The notes beneath the pieces were generated by a model. That model was not told the origin of the DNA. It saw nothing but the letters and a program-made list of their open reading frames with translations, and did not search any database. A stretch of 11,635 nucleotides of DNA, from assembly GCA_051745935.1 (NCBI GenBank), contig JBNJEM010000193.1:1-11635 (forward strand). The letters are read 5' to 3'. Of the stretch, positions 1 through 7,350 are shown in pieces. Each line of letters starts with the position of its first letter. Position 1 is the first letter of the stretch. The DNA comes from JBNJEM01 sp051745935. Lineage in GTDB: Bacteria; Planctomycetota; Planctomycetia; Pirellulales; Pirellulaceae. Position numbers and translations under genes: made by a program.

Positions 1-663
1 GGACACGGCCAGCGGGGAGAGCTCATAGGCGGCCAGCCGGCTGGGATCCAGCTCCACGCGAAGACGGCGGGGGCGTCCGCCGATGAGCTTCACGCGGTTT
101 GTTGGGCGGATGGCGGCCAGCGGTTGGAGCAATTCTTCTCCCAGTCGCCGCAAATCCGCGTCGTCGTACTCCTCGGGCCGCTCGCTCCACAACGTGGCGA
201 CCACGATGGGCACGTCGTGGATGTCACGCGGTTTGATCACCCAATCTTCGACCTGCGGCGGGATCTCGTCCCGAAAAAAGTCGATTTCGTTCTGCAGTCG
301 CACCAAGGCCCGTTCGTGATCCTGGCCCACGAAAAAACGCACCGTGGTAATCGACCGCTCCGGCAGCGATCGGCTGTAGACGTGCTCCACCCCTTGAACT
401 TGGAAGATAATCCGTTCCAGCCGGCTGGTAACCTGCCGCTCGATTTCTTCAGGCTCCAAACCTGGCGCGTGCACGATCAGATCGGCCATTGGCACCGTGA
501 TTTGCGGATCTTCCTCCCGGGGGGTCAGCATCAGCGCCATGACTCCGACCACCACAGACAAGAGTATCAGACTGATGGCCACATCGCCGCGCATGAACAG
601 CGCCACCAGGCGGGTCAACATCGGCGTCCGTTCCGAGACGCTACTTTCCGACAACTCGTTCAT
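1..663 (-). CDS. RND-family efflux transporter permease subunit, N-terminal part (gene continues beyond the left edge)
   Basis: This is the N-terminal 221 residues of an AcrB-like (ACR_tran) inner-membrane proton/substrate antiporter; the remaining roughly 800 residues lie outside the window, so its reading frame is open at position 1. After a short cytoplasmic leader there is a hydrophobic helix at about residues 28-47 (TM1), followed by the family signature TPREEDPQI (48-56) and the start of the periplasmic porter domain, including APGLEPEEIE, GVEHVYSRS and TVRFFVGQDHERALVRLQNEI. The ATG at 663 is chosen because an upstream ATG in another frame stops at once; no clear Shine-Dalgarno is visible. 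It lies 144 bases downstream of the adaptor gene on the same strand, the usual adaptor-permease order. The substrate cannot be read from this part. Family assignment is firm. Confidence 0.92.
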   Translation of the reverse strand, partial: MNELSESSVSERTPMLTRLVALFMRGDVAISLILLSVVVGVMALMLTPREEDPQITVPMADLIVHAPGLEPEEIERQVTSRLERIIFQVQGVEHVYSRSLPERSITTVRFFVGQDHERALVRLQNEIDFFRDEIPPQVEDWVIKPRDIHDVPIVVATLWSERPEEYDDADLRRLGEELLQPLAAIRPTNRVKLIGGRPRRLRVELDPSRLAAYELSPLAVS

Positions 664-718
664 TAGACTTCACACGCTCTCATATGCCATGAATTCGCCG
701 CCCTGGTCCTGAATCATC

Positions 719-739
719 GCCCGGGTTGGCAACCCGGGC
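719..739. repeat. Perfect 9-bp hairpin between the efflux adaptor and permease genes
   Basis: Arms GCCCGGGTT and AACCCGGGC enclose the three bases GGC. The hairpin sits in the 144-base spacer between the adaptor stop (808) and the permease start (663). There is no T-run after it on the minus strand, so it is not a classical terminator of the operon; it could act as an attenuator or RNA-stability element, or be one copy of a dispersed intergenic palindrome. The structure is seen directly; the role is inference. Confidence 0.6.
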
Positions 740-807
740 TCACCGCAACGAAGCGCGAGGCATGCCGGGAACCTGAACAACACGTACCGCCCGAGGACCC
801 GCTCTGG

Positions 808-1869
808 CTACCGGGGCGCGAGCACCACTCGCTCGCCAGCCCGGAGGCCACTGAGAATTTCGATCTCATCCGGCGGCAGCGGGGCACCGCGTTTCACGAA
901 CCGCCGCTCGATTCCTCGATCCTCCGTCACCACCTCGACGAAATCCAATTGGCCCCGCACTTGCAGCGCGGCGACGGGAACGATGAGTTTCTCACGCCGG
1001 TCCAAGGGCGCGAATAATTGCCCGTATTGCCCCTCAAAAAACGATTCTGACCGCTCCACTCGAGCCTTGATCAGAACCGTGCGAGTGCGGGCGTCAGCTT
1101 GAGGCACGATTTCATCAATCGTGACTGTTTGCGTATCCTGTTCCCGTCCGATCTCGGCGCGTAGGCTTTGTCCCACCTCGAGCCTCCCAGCTAGACTTTC
1201 CGGAACGGAGCATTCGAGCCGCAGCGTAGTGGGCTGATACACCTCCAGCAACGTCACCCCCGGCCGGGCCACCTCCCCCACCTTGGCCAATTGATCCACC
1301 ACCGTCCCGCTCATGGTGGCCTCAATGGTCGACTCGTCCAACTGCCCCTCGGCCTCCACCAATTCTTGCCGGGTGGCCGCCAATGCCGCCTGGGCCTCGG
1401 CCAAGCGTCGCCGGCTTGTCTCCACCGCCTCCCGCGAGATCGCATTATCCTTTACAAGCTCCTGGTCTCGATCGAATTGCGATTCGGCTTCCTGGACACG
1501 CTGTTCCGCGGCCGGCAGTTGCTGGCGTACGCGTGAGACACGGGCGGCAAGCTCGGTTTGATCCAGCGTCACAAGGACCGTCCCCACCTCCACCTGATCG
1601 CCCGCCACCACGCTTATCTCGGTAATCTTGCCCATGATTTCCGGGGTGATCCGCGTCCGATCTTGGGCCCAGAGCCGGCCGGGAATGGGCAGAAACGTGT
1701 CCGTCTCCCGCGATACCACTTCGGCAACCGGCCGGTCCACGCCGCCCCCTGCCGGCCGTGGCTTGAGCCCGGGGGACGTCTGCTCATTAAACCAACCCGC
1801 CAACCAAACGAAGCCTGCCACGAGACCCGCCCCCGCTGAAATCCAAGCGATTACTGTCCGAGTTTTCAT
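808..1869 (-). CDS. RND efflux periplasmic adaptor (membrane fusion) protein, HlyD/AcrA type
   Basis: A 353-residue periplasmic adaptor that bridges an inner-membrane RND pump to the outer-membrane channel. Residues 5-27 form an N-terminal hydrophobic anchor or signal segment without a lipobox cysteine. The first lipoyl half is at about 71-107 (ITPEIMGKITEISVVAGDQV), a coiled-coil hairpin rich in Q, E, R and A runs from 108 to 178, the second lipoyl half follows at 182-210 (MSGTVVDQLAKVGEVARPG), then a beta-barrel and membrane-proximal domain ending in GLRAGERVVLAPR. The ATG at 1869 is preferred because it places the hydrophobic segment at the N-terminus and has GAGGA ten bases upstream; in-frame starts at 1896 and 1935 are possible and would add 9 or 22 polar residues. 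The permease gene follows on the same strand, so the two are probably co-transcribed. Confidence 0.93.
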   Translation of the reverse strand: MKTRTVIAWISAGAGLVAGFVWLAGWFNEQTSPGLKPRPAGGGVDRPVAEVVSRETDTFLPIPGRLWAQDRTRITPEIMGKITEISVVAGDQVEVGTVLVTLDQTELAARVSRVRQQLPAAEQRVQEAESQFDRDQELVKDNAISREAVETSRRRLAEAQAALAATRQELVEAEGQLDESTIEATMSGTVVDQLAKVGEVARPGVTLLEVYQPTTLRLECSVPESLAGRLEVGQSLRAEIGREQDTQTVTIDEIVPQADARTRTVLIKARVERSESFFEGQYGQLFAPLDRREKLIVPVAALQVRGQLDFVEVVTEDRGIERRFVKRGAPLPPDEIEILSGLRAGERVVLAPR

Positions 1870-2352
1870 CGCTGAAACATCCTCGTCATATACCATGAAA
1901 GCGTGTCCTGAAAGCTCGGACCGCTCGCGTTCCATTCATCTCTTTCGGTTCGCCACGGGCCATGCAATTCGCGTGCCCGAATAAGCCGCTTTGGGCACTC
2001 CCTGCCCGTGGTTCGCGAGTGGGGGACACGTGTTCGGACTTTGGCGAGGGCTGCCTAGTGGTTGGTCACCATGAACGAAATGCATGCCGCGACATGCGAC
2101 CGCGCGGTGGGCCGGGCCACGGCACGAGGAGGCCGGGCTTCGTTTCGAGCCCAGGCGTGGCTCGCATTTCCAAACCGAGCCCCGGGATGGTTTCCGGGCC
2201 GTGCCTCAGCCACCGTTCGATTGCTCGCCTTCAGCGGCTTGCACGCGCGGCGTTCCGCGTGGCGGCGTTCTGGCGTGGGAGCTCTGGCGGCGGGGTTCCG
2301 GTCAGGGACTCGCGCCGCAGCGTGGCCCACGGATGGTGGGGGTGGTGGTTGC
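1870..2352. other. Intergenic stretch between the hydrogenase large-subunit gene and the efflux adaptor gene
   Basis: About 480 GC-rich bases (about 420 if the longer adaptor start is used). Open frames exist on both strands, but their translations are dominated by R, A, G and P and show no domain or motif. No hydrogenase maturation protease (HycI/HyaD type), which often follows a large-subunit gene, is encoded here. I see no convincing terminator or promoter. Confidence 0.5.
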
Positions 2353-3738
2353 CTATTCTCGGACGCCGCTTCCGGGGCGGCACTCGCGGGTCAGCCTGAG
2401 GAAATGGACCGAACAGCTGATACACGGGTCGTAATGCCGGATCACCTGCTCGCAGCGGATGGTGGCTTCCTCGTCGGAGAGGTTCACGAGTTGAGGTGCG
2501 AGTTCGCGCAGATCCTCCTCCACGCTACATTGGTTCTGGCTGGTGGGCGGCACGATGCGAGCGGCGATGACCGTTCCGTCGGACTCCGTTTGATATTCGT
2601 GCCAGCAGAGCCCTCGGGGCGCTTCGGTACCGTGCCGGCCTCTACCGCGGCGCGGCGTGATGGGTACGGAGGAACGGGCGGGCGGTTGGTATTGCTCGAG
2701 CAAATCGACGGCGAGCGCGAAGGCGTGAACCACTTCCAAGCCGCGGGCCAAGAGACTGAGGGCGTTATTGTTCCATGGCAAGGACCGTCCCACACTCTTA
2801 CAGACTCGCGGCACGAGTTCGGCCGCCCTCGGGTGAAGCTTATCGGCGTTCAGGTTGAGCCGCGCGAGCGGACCGACCAGGTAAGGGCCCCGCCCTTTGA
2901 TGAACGCATGCAGCGCATTTGAATGGGACACCTGACGTTCTTCTATCGCGTCGCCGAACTCCGTCTGATCCACATCCAGCCCTTTGTTGCTCATGATGCG
3001 ACCACGGTTCATGGGATACTCATCCGCGGCCACCAGTGAGACAAACTCGTAGTCGCGTTCCCACTCGGGAAACTCGACCATATCGGCCAACTTCAACACC
3101 ATTTCGCACATGTCATCGCGGCAGCTCTTCAGCTCCGGCAGCAGCTCGTCCACCTGGCTTTGGCGTGGAGCGGCGTGGAATCCGCCCACGCAAGCGCCGA
3201 CCGGATGGACGGATCGGCCACCCAGCATCTCGATCACCGCGTTGCCCGCCTTTTTGATGCGAAGCGATTGTTGGACCAGGTCACGGTGGTCGTCTGCCAT
3301 GCTCAGCGCGCTCTCGTAACCGAGAAAATCGGGCAGATGGAGAATAAACATGTGCAATCCATGGCTTTCGACCCATTCGCCGCAGTAGAACAGGTCTCGC
3401 AGCTTATGGATGGCCGGATCGATTTGATCCGTGACTCCCATGGCTTGTTCCAAGGCATAGCAGGCGCTCATTTGATACGCCACCGGGCAGATCCCGCAAA
3501 TACGGGCCACGATGTCAGGTACTTCGTGGAAGTCGCGGCCGCGCAAAAACGCTTCATAGAACCGTGGCGGCTCGAAAATATTCAACTCCACGTCTTCCAC
3601 CTGCCCGTCGCGCACGATCAAGCGAAATGATCCTTCCCCTTCAACCCGGGCCAAGGCTTTGATACAGAGGGTGCGTTTGTTCGCCTGACCGTTCGGATCG
3701 GCTTCACCGGTCCCGCTGTTCGTTCTCCTCTTGCTCAT
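2353..3738 (-). CDS. hydA: [NiFe] hydrogenase alpha (large, catalytic) subunit, group 3b type
   Basis: The 461-residue catalytic subunit that holds the NiFe(CN)2CO centre where H2 is split or made; cytoplasmic. The N-terminal RVEGEG (31-36) is typical of large subunits. The L1 cysteines are C81 and C84 in RICGICPVAYQ, and the L2 motif is DPCISCSVH at 437-445 with C439 and C442. The 16 residues after H445 would be the C-terminal extension removed by a maturation endopeptidase after nickel insertion. L1 has tyrosine where many groups have histidine (CPxxH); I recall this form from group 3b enzymes. The ATG at 3738 starts MSKRRTN and overlaps the small-subunit gene by 35 bases, suggesting translational coupling; the frame stays open upstream, but that extension lies inside the small-subunit gene. 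Last gene of the cluster. Symbol follows the Pyrococcus furiosus hydBGDA naming, not [FeFe] hydrogenase hydA. Confidence 0.94.
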   Translation of the reverse strand: MSKRRTNSGTGEADPNGQANKRTLCIKALARVEGEGSFRLIVRDGQVEDVELNIFEPPRFYEAFLRGRDFHEVPDIVARICGICPVAYQMSACYALEQAMGVTDQIDPAIHKLRDLFYCGEWVESHGLHMFILHLPDFLGYESALSMADDHRDLVQQSLRIKKAGNAVIEMLGGRSVHPVGACVGGFHAAPRQSQVDELLPELKSCRDDMCEMVLKLADMVEFPEWERDYEFVSLVAADEYPMNRGRIMSNKGLDVDQTEFGDAIEERQVSHSNALHAFIKGRGPYLVGPLARLNLNADKLHPRAAELVPRVCKSVGRSLPWNNNALSLLARGLEVVHAFALAVDLLEQYQPPARSSVPITPRRGRGRHGTEAPRGLCWHEYQTESDGTVIAARIVPPTSQNQCSVEEDLRELAPQLVNLSDEEATIRCEQVIRHYDPCISCSVHFLRLTRECRPGSGVRE

Positions 3739-4537
3739 AATGATCGCTCGTTTGCTTAAAGGGTTCCAGGTATCCGTTGAACAGTCGCAGCATTCGCTTG
3801 ATGTCGCGGGCATCGTAGCCGAGTTGTTGCGTAAACCAATGTCCCAGCGAGGGCATATTGGGTTGTTCCATGGGCCCAAAGCAACCATAACACGCGCGAT
3901 CGTGCCGGGGACAGAGGGCGCCGCCACAGCCCACCTGGGTCACGGGGCCGAGACACGGTTTGCCCTGCGAAACCAGCACGCAGGGGTTTCCCTCCCGTTT
4001 GCACTCAATGCACAGGCTGTGGGCCGAAATGTTGGGCGTCCGGCCCACCAACGCCGCCGATACCAGCTCCAACAGCTGATACCGGTTGATGGGGCAGCCT
4101 CGCAGCTCGTAATCCACGAACACGTGGGAGGCGATTGGCGTGGAGGTGCCTAGCGATTCAATCTCCTCGGGCCGGGGATAGACGTAGGCACGGTATTCAT
4201 CCAAGGCGGCCCAGTTCCGTAGTGCCTGAATGCCGCCGGAGGTAGCGCACGCGCCGATCGTAATGAGGGTCTTGCACTCACGGCGGATCTGGGCGATCCG
4301 TTCTTCTTCCCGCGGCGTGGAAATACTGCCTTCCACAAAACCGATGTCGTAAGGGGGGGTTCCTTCCCGCCGCCGGGCCTCGAGGAAAAAATCGATCTCC
4401 GTCGTCTCGGCCAGCTGGAGCAACTCATCCTCGAGATTGAGCATTTGCACCTGGCAGCCGTCGCAACTGGTGAATTTGAACACGGCCAGTTTCAACTTGC
4501 CGTCTGGCTTGAGCGCGTGGATATTCTGGCCGGGCAT
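3704..4537 (-). CDS. hydD: [NiFe] hydrogenase delta (small) subunit, electron-transfer Fe-S protein
   Basis: A 277-residue small subunit that carries electrons from the NiFe site to the beta/gamma diaphorase module. The proximal cluster ligands are visible as C25 and C28 in FTSCDGCQ, C97 in GACATSGG and C148 in RGCPINR. A C-terminal cysteine-rich region (C176, C179, C186, C195, C204, C209, C216, C219) supplies the medial and distal clusters. There is no Tat signal peptide, as expected for a soluble cytoplasmic group 3 enzyme. The ATG at 4537 starts MPGQNIH two bases after the gamma-subunit stop and has AAGAGGA (4547-4553) nine bases upstream; the open frame continues to 4654 but that part overlaps the gamma gene and lacks homology. 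The 3' end overlaps the large-subunit start. Confidence 0.94.
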   Translation of the reverse strand: MPGQNIHALKPDGKLKLAVFKFTSCDGCQVQMLNLEDELLQLAETTEIDFFLEARRREGTPPYDIGFVEGSISTPREEERIAQIRRECKTLITIGACATSGGIQALRNWAALDEYRAYVYPRPEEIESLGTSTPIASHVFVDYELRGCPINRYQLLELVSAALVGRTPNISAHSLCIECKREGNPCVLVSQGKPCLGPVTQVGCGGALCPRHDRACYGCFGPMEQPNMPSLGHWFTQQLGYDARDIKRMLRLFNGYLEPFKQTSDHYEQEENEQRDR

Positions 4538-4539
4538 GG

Positions 4540-5415
4540 CTACACGTCCTCTTTGGCGAAGATGTTGGCAATGTCGGAAAATCGAAAGACCGGGCCATCG
4601 CTGCACACGAAGTGGCCGCCGTACTGGCAATGGCCGCAGCGAGCGAATCCGCAATTCATGTTTCGCTCCAGGTTAACGAACACCCGGTCCGGCGGCACGT
4701 GTAACTGCAGGAAACTCCAGGCCGCCGCCCGATTGAGCACTTTCGGCCCGCAGACCAGCACAATCGTCTCCCGCGCGGCGACCTTGATCCGCCGCAGCAG
4801 GTCGGTGACGACGCCAACCGGACCGGCCCACTCGCCCGTGGCGTTATCAACCGTCACCAACACTTCAATCGCATCGCTCTGTTCCCACGCTTCCAATTCA
4901 CGGGCGTAGACCCGATCCTCGGGCGTTCGGCAACCGTAGAGCAGCATCAGCCGCCGACAGTAGTCTGGTTGTTGAAGCAGGGCGTAAACCACGGGACGTA
5001 ACGGCGCAATACCGATTCCACCCGCCACAATGACCACGTCTCGCCCCCCCATCTCCTCCATGGGCCACCCCCGCCCGAAGGCGCCGCGAATGCCAAGCAA
5101 CCCCCCTTCGTCGAGTCGCCACAGTCCGCGGGTCACGGACCCGATGCGCCGAATCGTATGCTCCACTTGCCCTGACCGAGCCGGATCCGAGCTAACCGAA
5201 AACGCGGCCTCTCCCACCCCTGGCACATAGAGCATGTTGAACTGGCCGGGCGCGAACCGATACATGTTCGCGATCTCCGCGTCCACGAATTGGGTGGTCA
5301 GCGTCCGCGTGTTGAAGTTCTCCTCGTGAACGTCGATGATCCGGGCGGGCGCGGGCATCCACGTATCCATGCCGCAAATCGGCTCGGGACGTGGCTTGTT
5401 CAGCGTATGGGGCAC
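4540..5415 (-). CDS. hydG: [NiFe] hydrogenase gamma subunit, FAD/NAD(P)-binding oxidoreductase with [2Fe-2S] cluster
   Basis: A 291-residue flavoprotein of the ferredoxin-NADP reductase / dihydroorotate dehydrogenase electron-transfer (PyrK-like) type that exchanges electrons between the hydrogenase and NAD(P). The FAD domain covers about residues 20-118, with AFSVSSDP (71-78) in the flavin-binding position and GIRGAFGRGWP near its end. The NAD(P)-binding fold begins at GGIGIAPLRP (132-141) and includes VCGP (221-224). The C-terminal [2Fe-2S] ligands are C255, C260, C263 and C271. I chose the GTG at 5415 because AGGAGGT stands seven bases before it; an ATG at 5445 would add ten residues and overlap the beta gene by 11 bases but lacks a ribosome site. 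NAD versus NADP preference cannot be told from sequence alone. Confidence 0.93.
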   Translation of the reverse strand: MPHTLNKPRPEPICGMDTWMPAPARIIDVHEENFNTRTLTTQFVDAEIANMYRFAPGQFNMLYVPGVGEAAFSVSSDPARSGQVEHTIRRIGSVTRGLWRLDEGGLLGIRGAFGRGWPMEEMGGRDVVIVAGGIGIAPLRPVVYALLQQPDYCRRLMLLYGCRTPEDRVYARELEAWEQSDAIEVLVTVDNATGEWAGPVGVVTDLLRRIKVAARETIVLVCGPKVLNRAAAWSFLQLHVPPDRVFVNLERNMNCGFARCGHCQYGGHFVCSDGPVFRFSDIANIFAKEDV

Positions 5416-5422
5416 GGTGATA

Positions 5423-5429
5423 ACCTCCT
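5423..5429 (-). promoter_or_regulatory. Strong Shine-Dalgarno that decides the gamma-subunit start
   Basis: On the minus strand this reads AGGAGGT and lies seven bases upstream of the GTG at 5415, just after the beta-subunit stop codon (5435-5437). It favours that GTG over the ATG at 5445. Confidence 0.75.
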
Positions 5430-5434
5430 GTTGA

Positions 5435-6418
5435 TTAGGAACCATCGGCTGCTTCGGAATACCGTTGCTGGCGGAGCGCCTGGATCTCCTCGGTCAAATC
5501 GATGCCGACGGGACACCACGTGATACAACGCCCGCAACCGACACAGCCACTCATGCCAAATTGGTCCCACCAAGTTGCCACCTTGTGCCGCAACCAGTGA
5601 CGATAGCGTCCTCGAATCGTATTCCGTTCCGGCCCCGAAGTGACGTAACTGAACTGGTGGGTGTAACACGATTCCCAATATCGCGTCCGCGTCACGGTTT
5701 CGTCGTCCAGGTGGGTCGAGTCCTCGACGGTGCAGCAAAAACAGGTGGGGCAGACCATGGTGCAGTTTCCGCACGACAGGCATCGCTGGGCCACCTTGGC
5801 CCATTGGGGATGTTCGATGTTCTGGTCCAGGAGCGTCTTGACACCTTTCGTGTCTAGATTTCGTCCCATTTGCTCACTCGCCCGCCGAAGTTTCAACTCA
5901 GCCAGCTCCACCTCCGTCGCATCCGCCTTGCGCACCGAGAGCTGCTCGATCAGATCCCGCCCTCGCTGCGAACCGACTTCGATGACGAAGCCGGTCCGGA
6001 TCTCGGTCAGCGCTAAGTCGAATCCCTCCGTCGCCCGCGGCCCCGTCCCCCACGACGCACAAAAGCACGTTCCCCCGGGCCGCGTGCAATTGACGGCAAT
6101 AAACCTCCTCGTTCGGCGCCCCCTGTGAATTCCATCCGCCCCAGAACCAAGGACGCGGCGACAGGACGCGCACTGCTTCCGCAGCCGTTGACAAAACGGG
6201 CTCCCATCCAAGACTCCTTTTGGGGTGGCACAAGAATCTCCCTGGCTTCGTTCAGGCTTGCTAACCAACTCAGCCACCCCCTGCTTGATCCGGCGCCCCC
6301 AGTGTTGAACGGTAGCGCGGACCGTGCGCGCAACCAAACACCCCCTTGGTCGCGACACCAGCATCCGTGTGCAAGTAACATGCCGCTTCGTGGGCCGAGG
6401 CGTCAACCTGTAAGCCAA
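5435..6418 (-). CDS. hydB: [NiFe] hydrogenase beta subunit, 4Fe-4S dicluster protein; N-terminal third apparently damaged
   Basis: First gene of the hydrogenase cluster. The beta subunit links the small subunit to the flavoprotein through two [4Fe-4S] clusters. From about residue 105 (genomic 6106) the frame is convincing: FIAVNCTRPGGTCFC, then the first ferredoxin-type motif with C213, C216, C219 and C223 (CLSCGNCTMVCPTC) and the second with C292, C295, C298 and C302 (CVGCGRCITWCP). P. furiosus HydB has roughly 150 residues before the equivalent cysteine; here only about 110 are available, from a TTG at 6418, and they do not look like the family except just before residue 105. Family-like fragments occur in another frame upstream (see the remnant at 6270-6473). 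The gene may be a recent pseudogene, contain sequencing or assembly frameshifts, or use a shortened product. The true start is uncertain. The gamma gene starts 19 bases downstream. Confidence 0.75.
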   Translation of the reverse strand: MAYRLTPRPTKRHVTCTRMLVSRPRGCLVARTVRATVQHWGRRIKQGVAELVSKPERSQGDSCATPKGVLDGSPFCQRLRKQCASCRRVLGSGADGIHRGRRTRRFIAVNCTRPGGTCFCASWGTGPRATEGFDLALTEIRTGFVIEVGSQRGRDLIEQLSVRKADATEVELAELKLRRASEQMGRNLDTKGVKTLLDQNIEHPQWAKVAQRCLSCGNCTMVCPTCFCCTVEDSTHLDDETVTRTRYWESCYTHQFSYVTSGPERNTIRGRYRHWLRHKVATWWDQFGMSGCVGCGRCITWCPVGIDLTEEIQALRQQRYSEAADGS

Positions 6419-6473
6419 GCCGACTCACGAGCAGAGGCCCCAATTGGCCTCTTCCTTCCCGGCACAATCCACG
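6270..6473 (-). pseudogene. Possible out-of-frame remnant of the hydrogenase beta-subunit N-terminal domain
   Basis: In the minus frame open from 6473 to a TGA at 6270-6272, the translation includes LGLQVDASAHEAACYLHTD followed by GVFGCAHGP. I compare these by eye with the beta-subunit N-terminal pattern LPxGWxDEQ-A-GxYRL followed by FGYxVGPHSW. Both blocks occur in the right order, about 80-100 codons before the intact AVNC motif, which is the spacing expected in the family. The intact downstream part is in a different frame, so at least one frameshift separates them. The resemblance is modest and comes from memory of the family, not an alignment. Confidence 0.35.
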
Positions 6474-6570
6474 TCAGTCTGTCGGTTCGCCAAGCAGCCG
6501 GCGGGCGGGCGCGAGGGGCTTCGCAAACGCCCAGGCCCGCAACGGCCTGGGATGAAGAAAAACCGCGAGT

Positions 6571-6650
6571 CCTTGTAACCCATTTTGTTGCATCTTGCAT
6601 CCTGCCCCGTGTCGAATCAAGGACCTAAGGGAGTGAAAGACGCAACAAAA
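6571..6650 (+). repeat. Dispersed repeat family 2, left copy, with 9-bp terminal inverted repeats
   Basis: Positions 6571-6633 align without gaps to 11573-11635 in the same orientation; the longest shared runs include TTGCAT, CCCGTGT and CAAGGACC. This copy also contains a perfect inverted repeat, TTTTGTTGC at 6583-6591 and GCAACAAAA at 6642-6650. It has no coding potential and no recognisable transposon gene nearby. Confidence 0.7.
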
Positions 6651-6763
6651 CAGAACGCACTGACCTGGAGTTTTTGCTCTCCCCACCGTCTGCCCATGCC
6701 GATGCCAAACTCCGCTTCCCCCTTCCCATGACCACCTTCCACTCCCACCGCCGAACGAACACG

Positions 6764-6848
6764 TCGTGACAAAACCAGGGAGGTTTGCTACCATCCAAGG
6801 TGTTCGGAAAGTGGACGCGAGGTGAAGCCACGTTTTGTTACGAGCTGA
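6764..6848 (-). repeat. Dispersed palindromic repeat family 1, copy 1 (inverted)
   Basis: On the minus strand it reads CAGCTCGTAACAAAACGTGG at the start and ends CCTGGTTTTGTCACG. The ends form an inverted repeat (GTAACAAAAC with GTTTTGTCAC, one mismatch), and inside the right end is AAACC-TCCCT-GGTTT. The same plan is seen at 10588-10671 and 11418-11503. Confidence 0.7.
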
Positions 6849-7115
6849 AAAAATAGTCTCAACTTATGTTCCGCCCAGGGCCGGTTATCCCAGCTCCACC
6901 GCTCCACCCAAAGCTGGACGCTCCGCTGCTCCTGGGAGCACCCCCCCGCTGAACCGACGCGGGGATAATCGCAGCTTACGAGCCCCCGGCCCCGTGTTCC
7001 GCTGGCATGACAATTGCAACACCCGATCCTGGATACACCATTGGTGTATTTCAGGCGGTCGGATTTGTCCGGATGGAAAGCTGCCCGACGCAAGCCGTCC
7101 TCCCGTTGGTCGGAC

Positions 7116-7148
7116 TCGCGGCGGACAAAGTCATCCGCGACCGATATA
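7116..7148 (+). repeat. 33-bp repeat family 3, left copy
   Basis: Identical at 32 of 33 positions to the reverse complement of 8296-8328. The core is GCGGACAAAGTCATCCGC, itself a hairpin (GCGGA, 8-base loop, TCCGC). The two copies are inverted and lie on either side of the pfpI gene. Confidence 0.8.
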
Positions 7149-7154
7149 GTCTGA

Positions 7155-7325
7155 AGGCCTCAGTGGCGCATCAATGTTTCATTCTCATGTCTGGCGGTTC
7201 ACAACACCATCATCCATGCATCGCCCGCGCGCGGGCGAATTCTGGCAAAACACGAACCATTCTCGCACCTTTTTCGTGAAATGGGCCTGGACGTTGTGAA
7301 AGCGGACGCCGGCCTTCGAACCTGA
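7155..7325 (+). other. Possible C-terminal fragment of an unidentified protein
   Basis: A short open frame without a clear start ends at TGA 7323-7325. Its last part reads GRILAKHEPFSHLFREMG then LDVVKADAGLRT, which has the amphipathic look and balanced composition of a real protein C-terminus, unlike the arginine-rich frames around it. I do not recognise the family. It ends 25 bases before the pfpI start and is interrupted upstream near repeat 7116-7148, so it may be a gene remnant cut by the repeat. It may equally be chance. Confidence 0.25.
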
Positions 7326-7350
7326 CAATCAAGCAGAAAAGGCGTTAGAA

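Larger units (their letters stand above)
6474..7350. other. Long intergenic region between the divergent hydrogenase cluster and pfpI gene
   Basis: About 880 bases. It holds one copy each of three repeat families (6571-6650, 6764-6848 and 7116-7148, listed separately) and a possible gene fragment (7155-7325). The promoters of the leftward hydrogenase cluster and the rightward pfpI gene should lie here, but no convincing -35/-10 pair could be picked out. The other open frames are short, lack motifs and are rich in R, P and S. Confidence 0.5.

Noticed and set aside
124..666. 180-residue plus-strand open frame
   Set aside because: It is antisense to the RND permease, whose minus-strand frame has clear family motifs; the plus translation is rich in H, R and Q without any domain.
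2055..2330. 91-residue minus-strand open frame after the hydrogenase large-subunit gene
   Set aside because: Considered as a maturation protease or small protein, but the composition is dominated by A, R and P, with no protease motif and no ribosome site.
2062..2922. 286-residue plus-strand open frame
   Set aside because: Its second half is antisense to the hydrogenase large subunit and its first half is arginine/glycine-rich spacer; no motif supports it.
3160..3630. 156-residue plus-strand open frame
   Set aside because: Fully antisense to the large subunit, including its L1 cysteine motif; a shadow of the real gene.
6125..6628. 167-residue plus-strand open frame upstream of the hydrogenase cluster
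   Set aside because: Rich in R, P and S, no motif, and overlaps both the beta-subunit region and a dispersed repeat.
7007..7279. 90-residue plus-strand open frame before pfpI
   Set aside because: Part of it translates the 33-bp repeat, the rest has no motif, and another frame looks more protein-like near its end.
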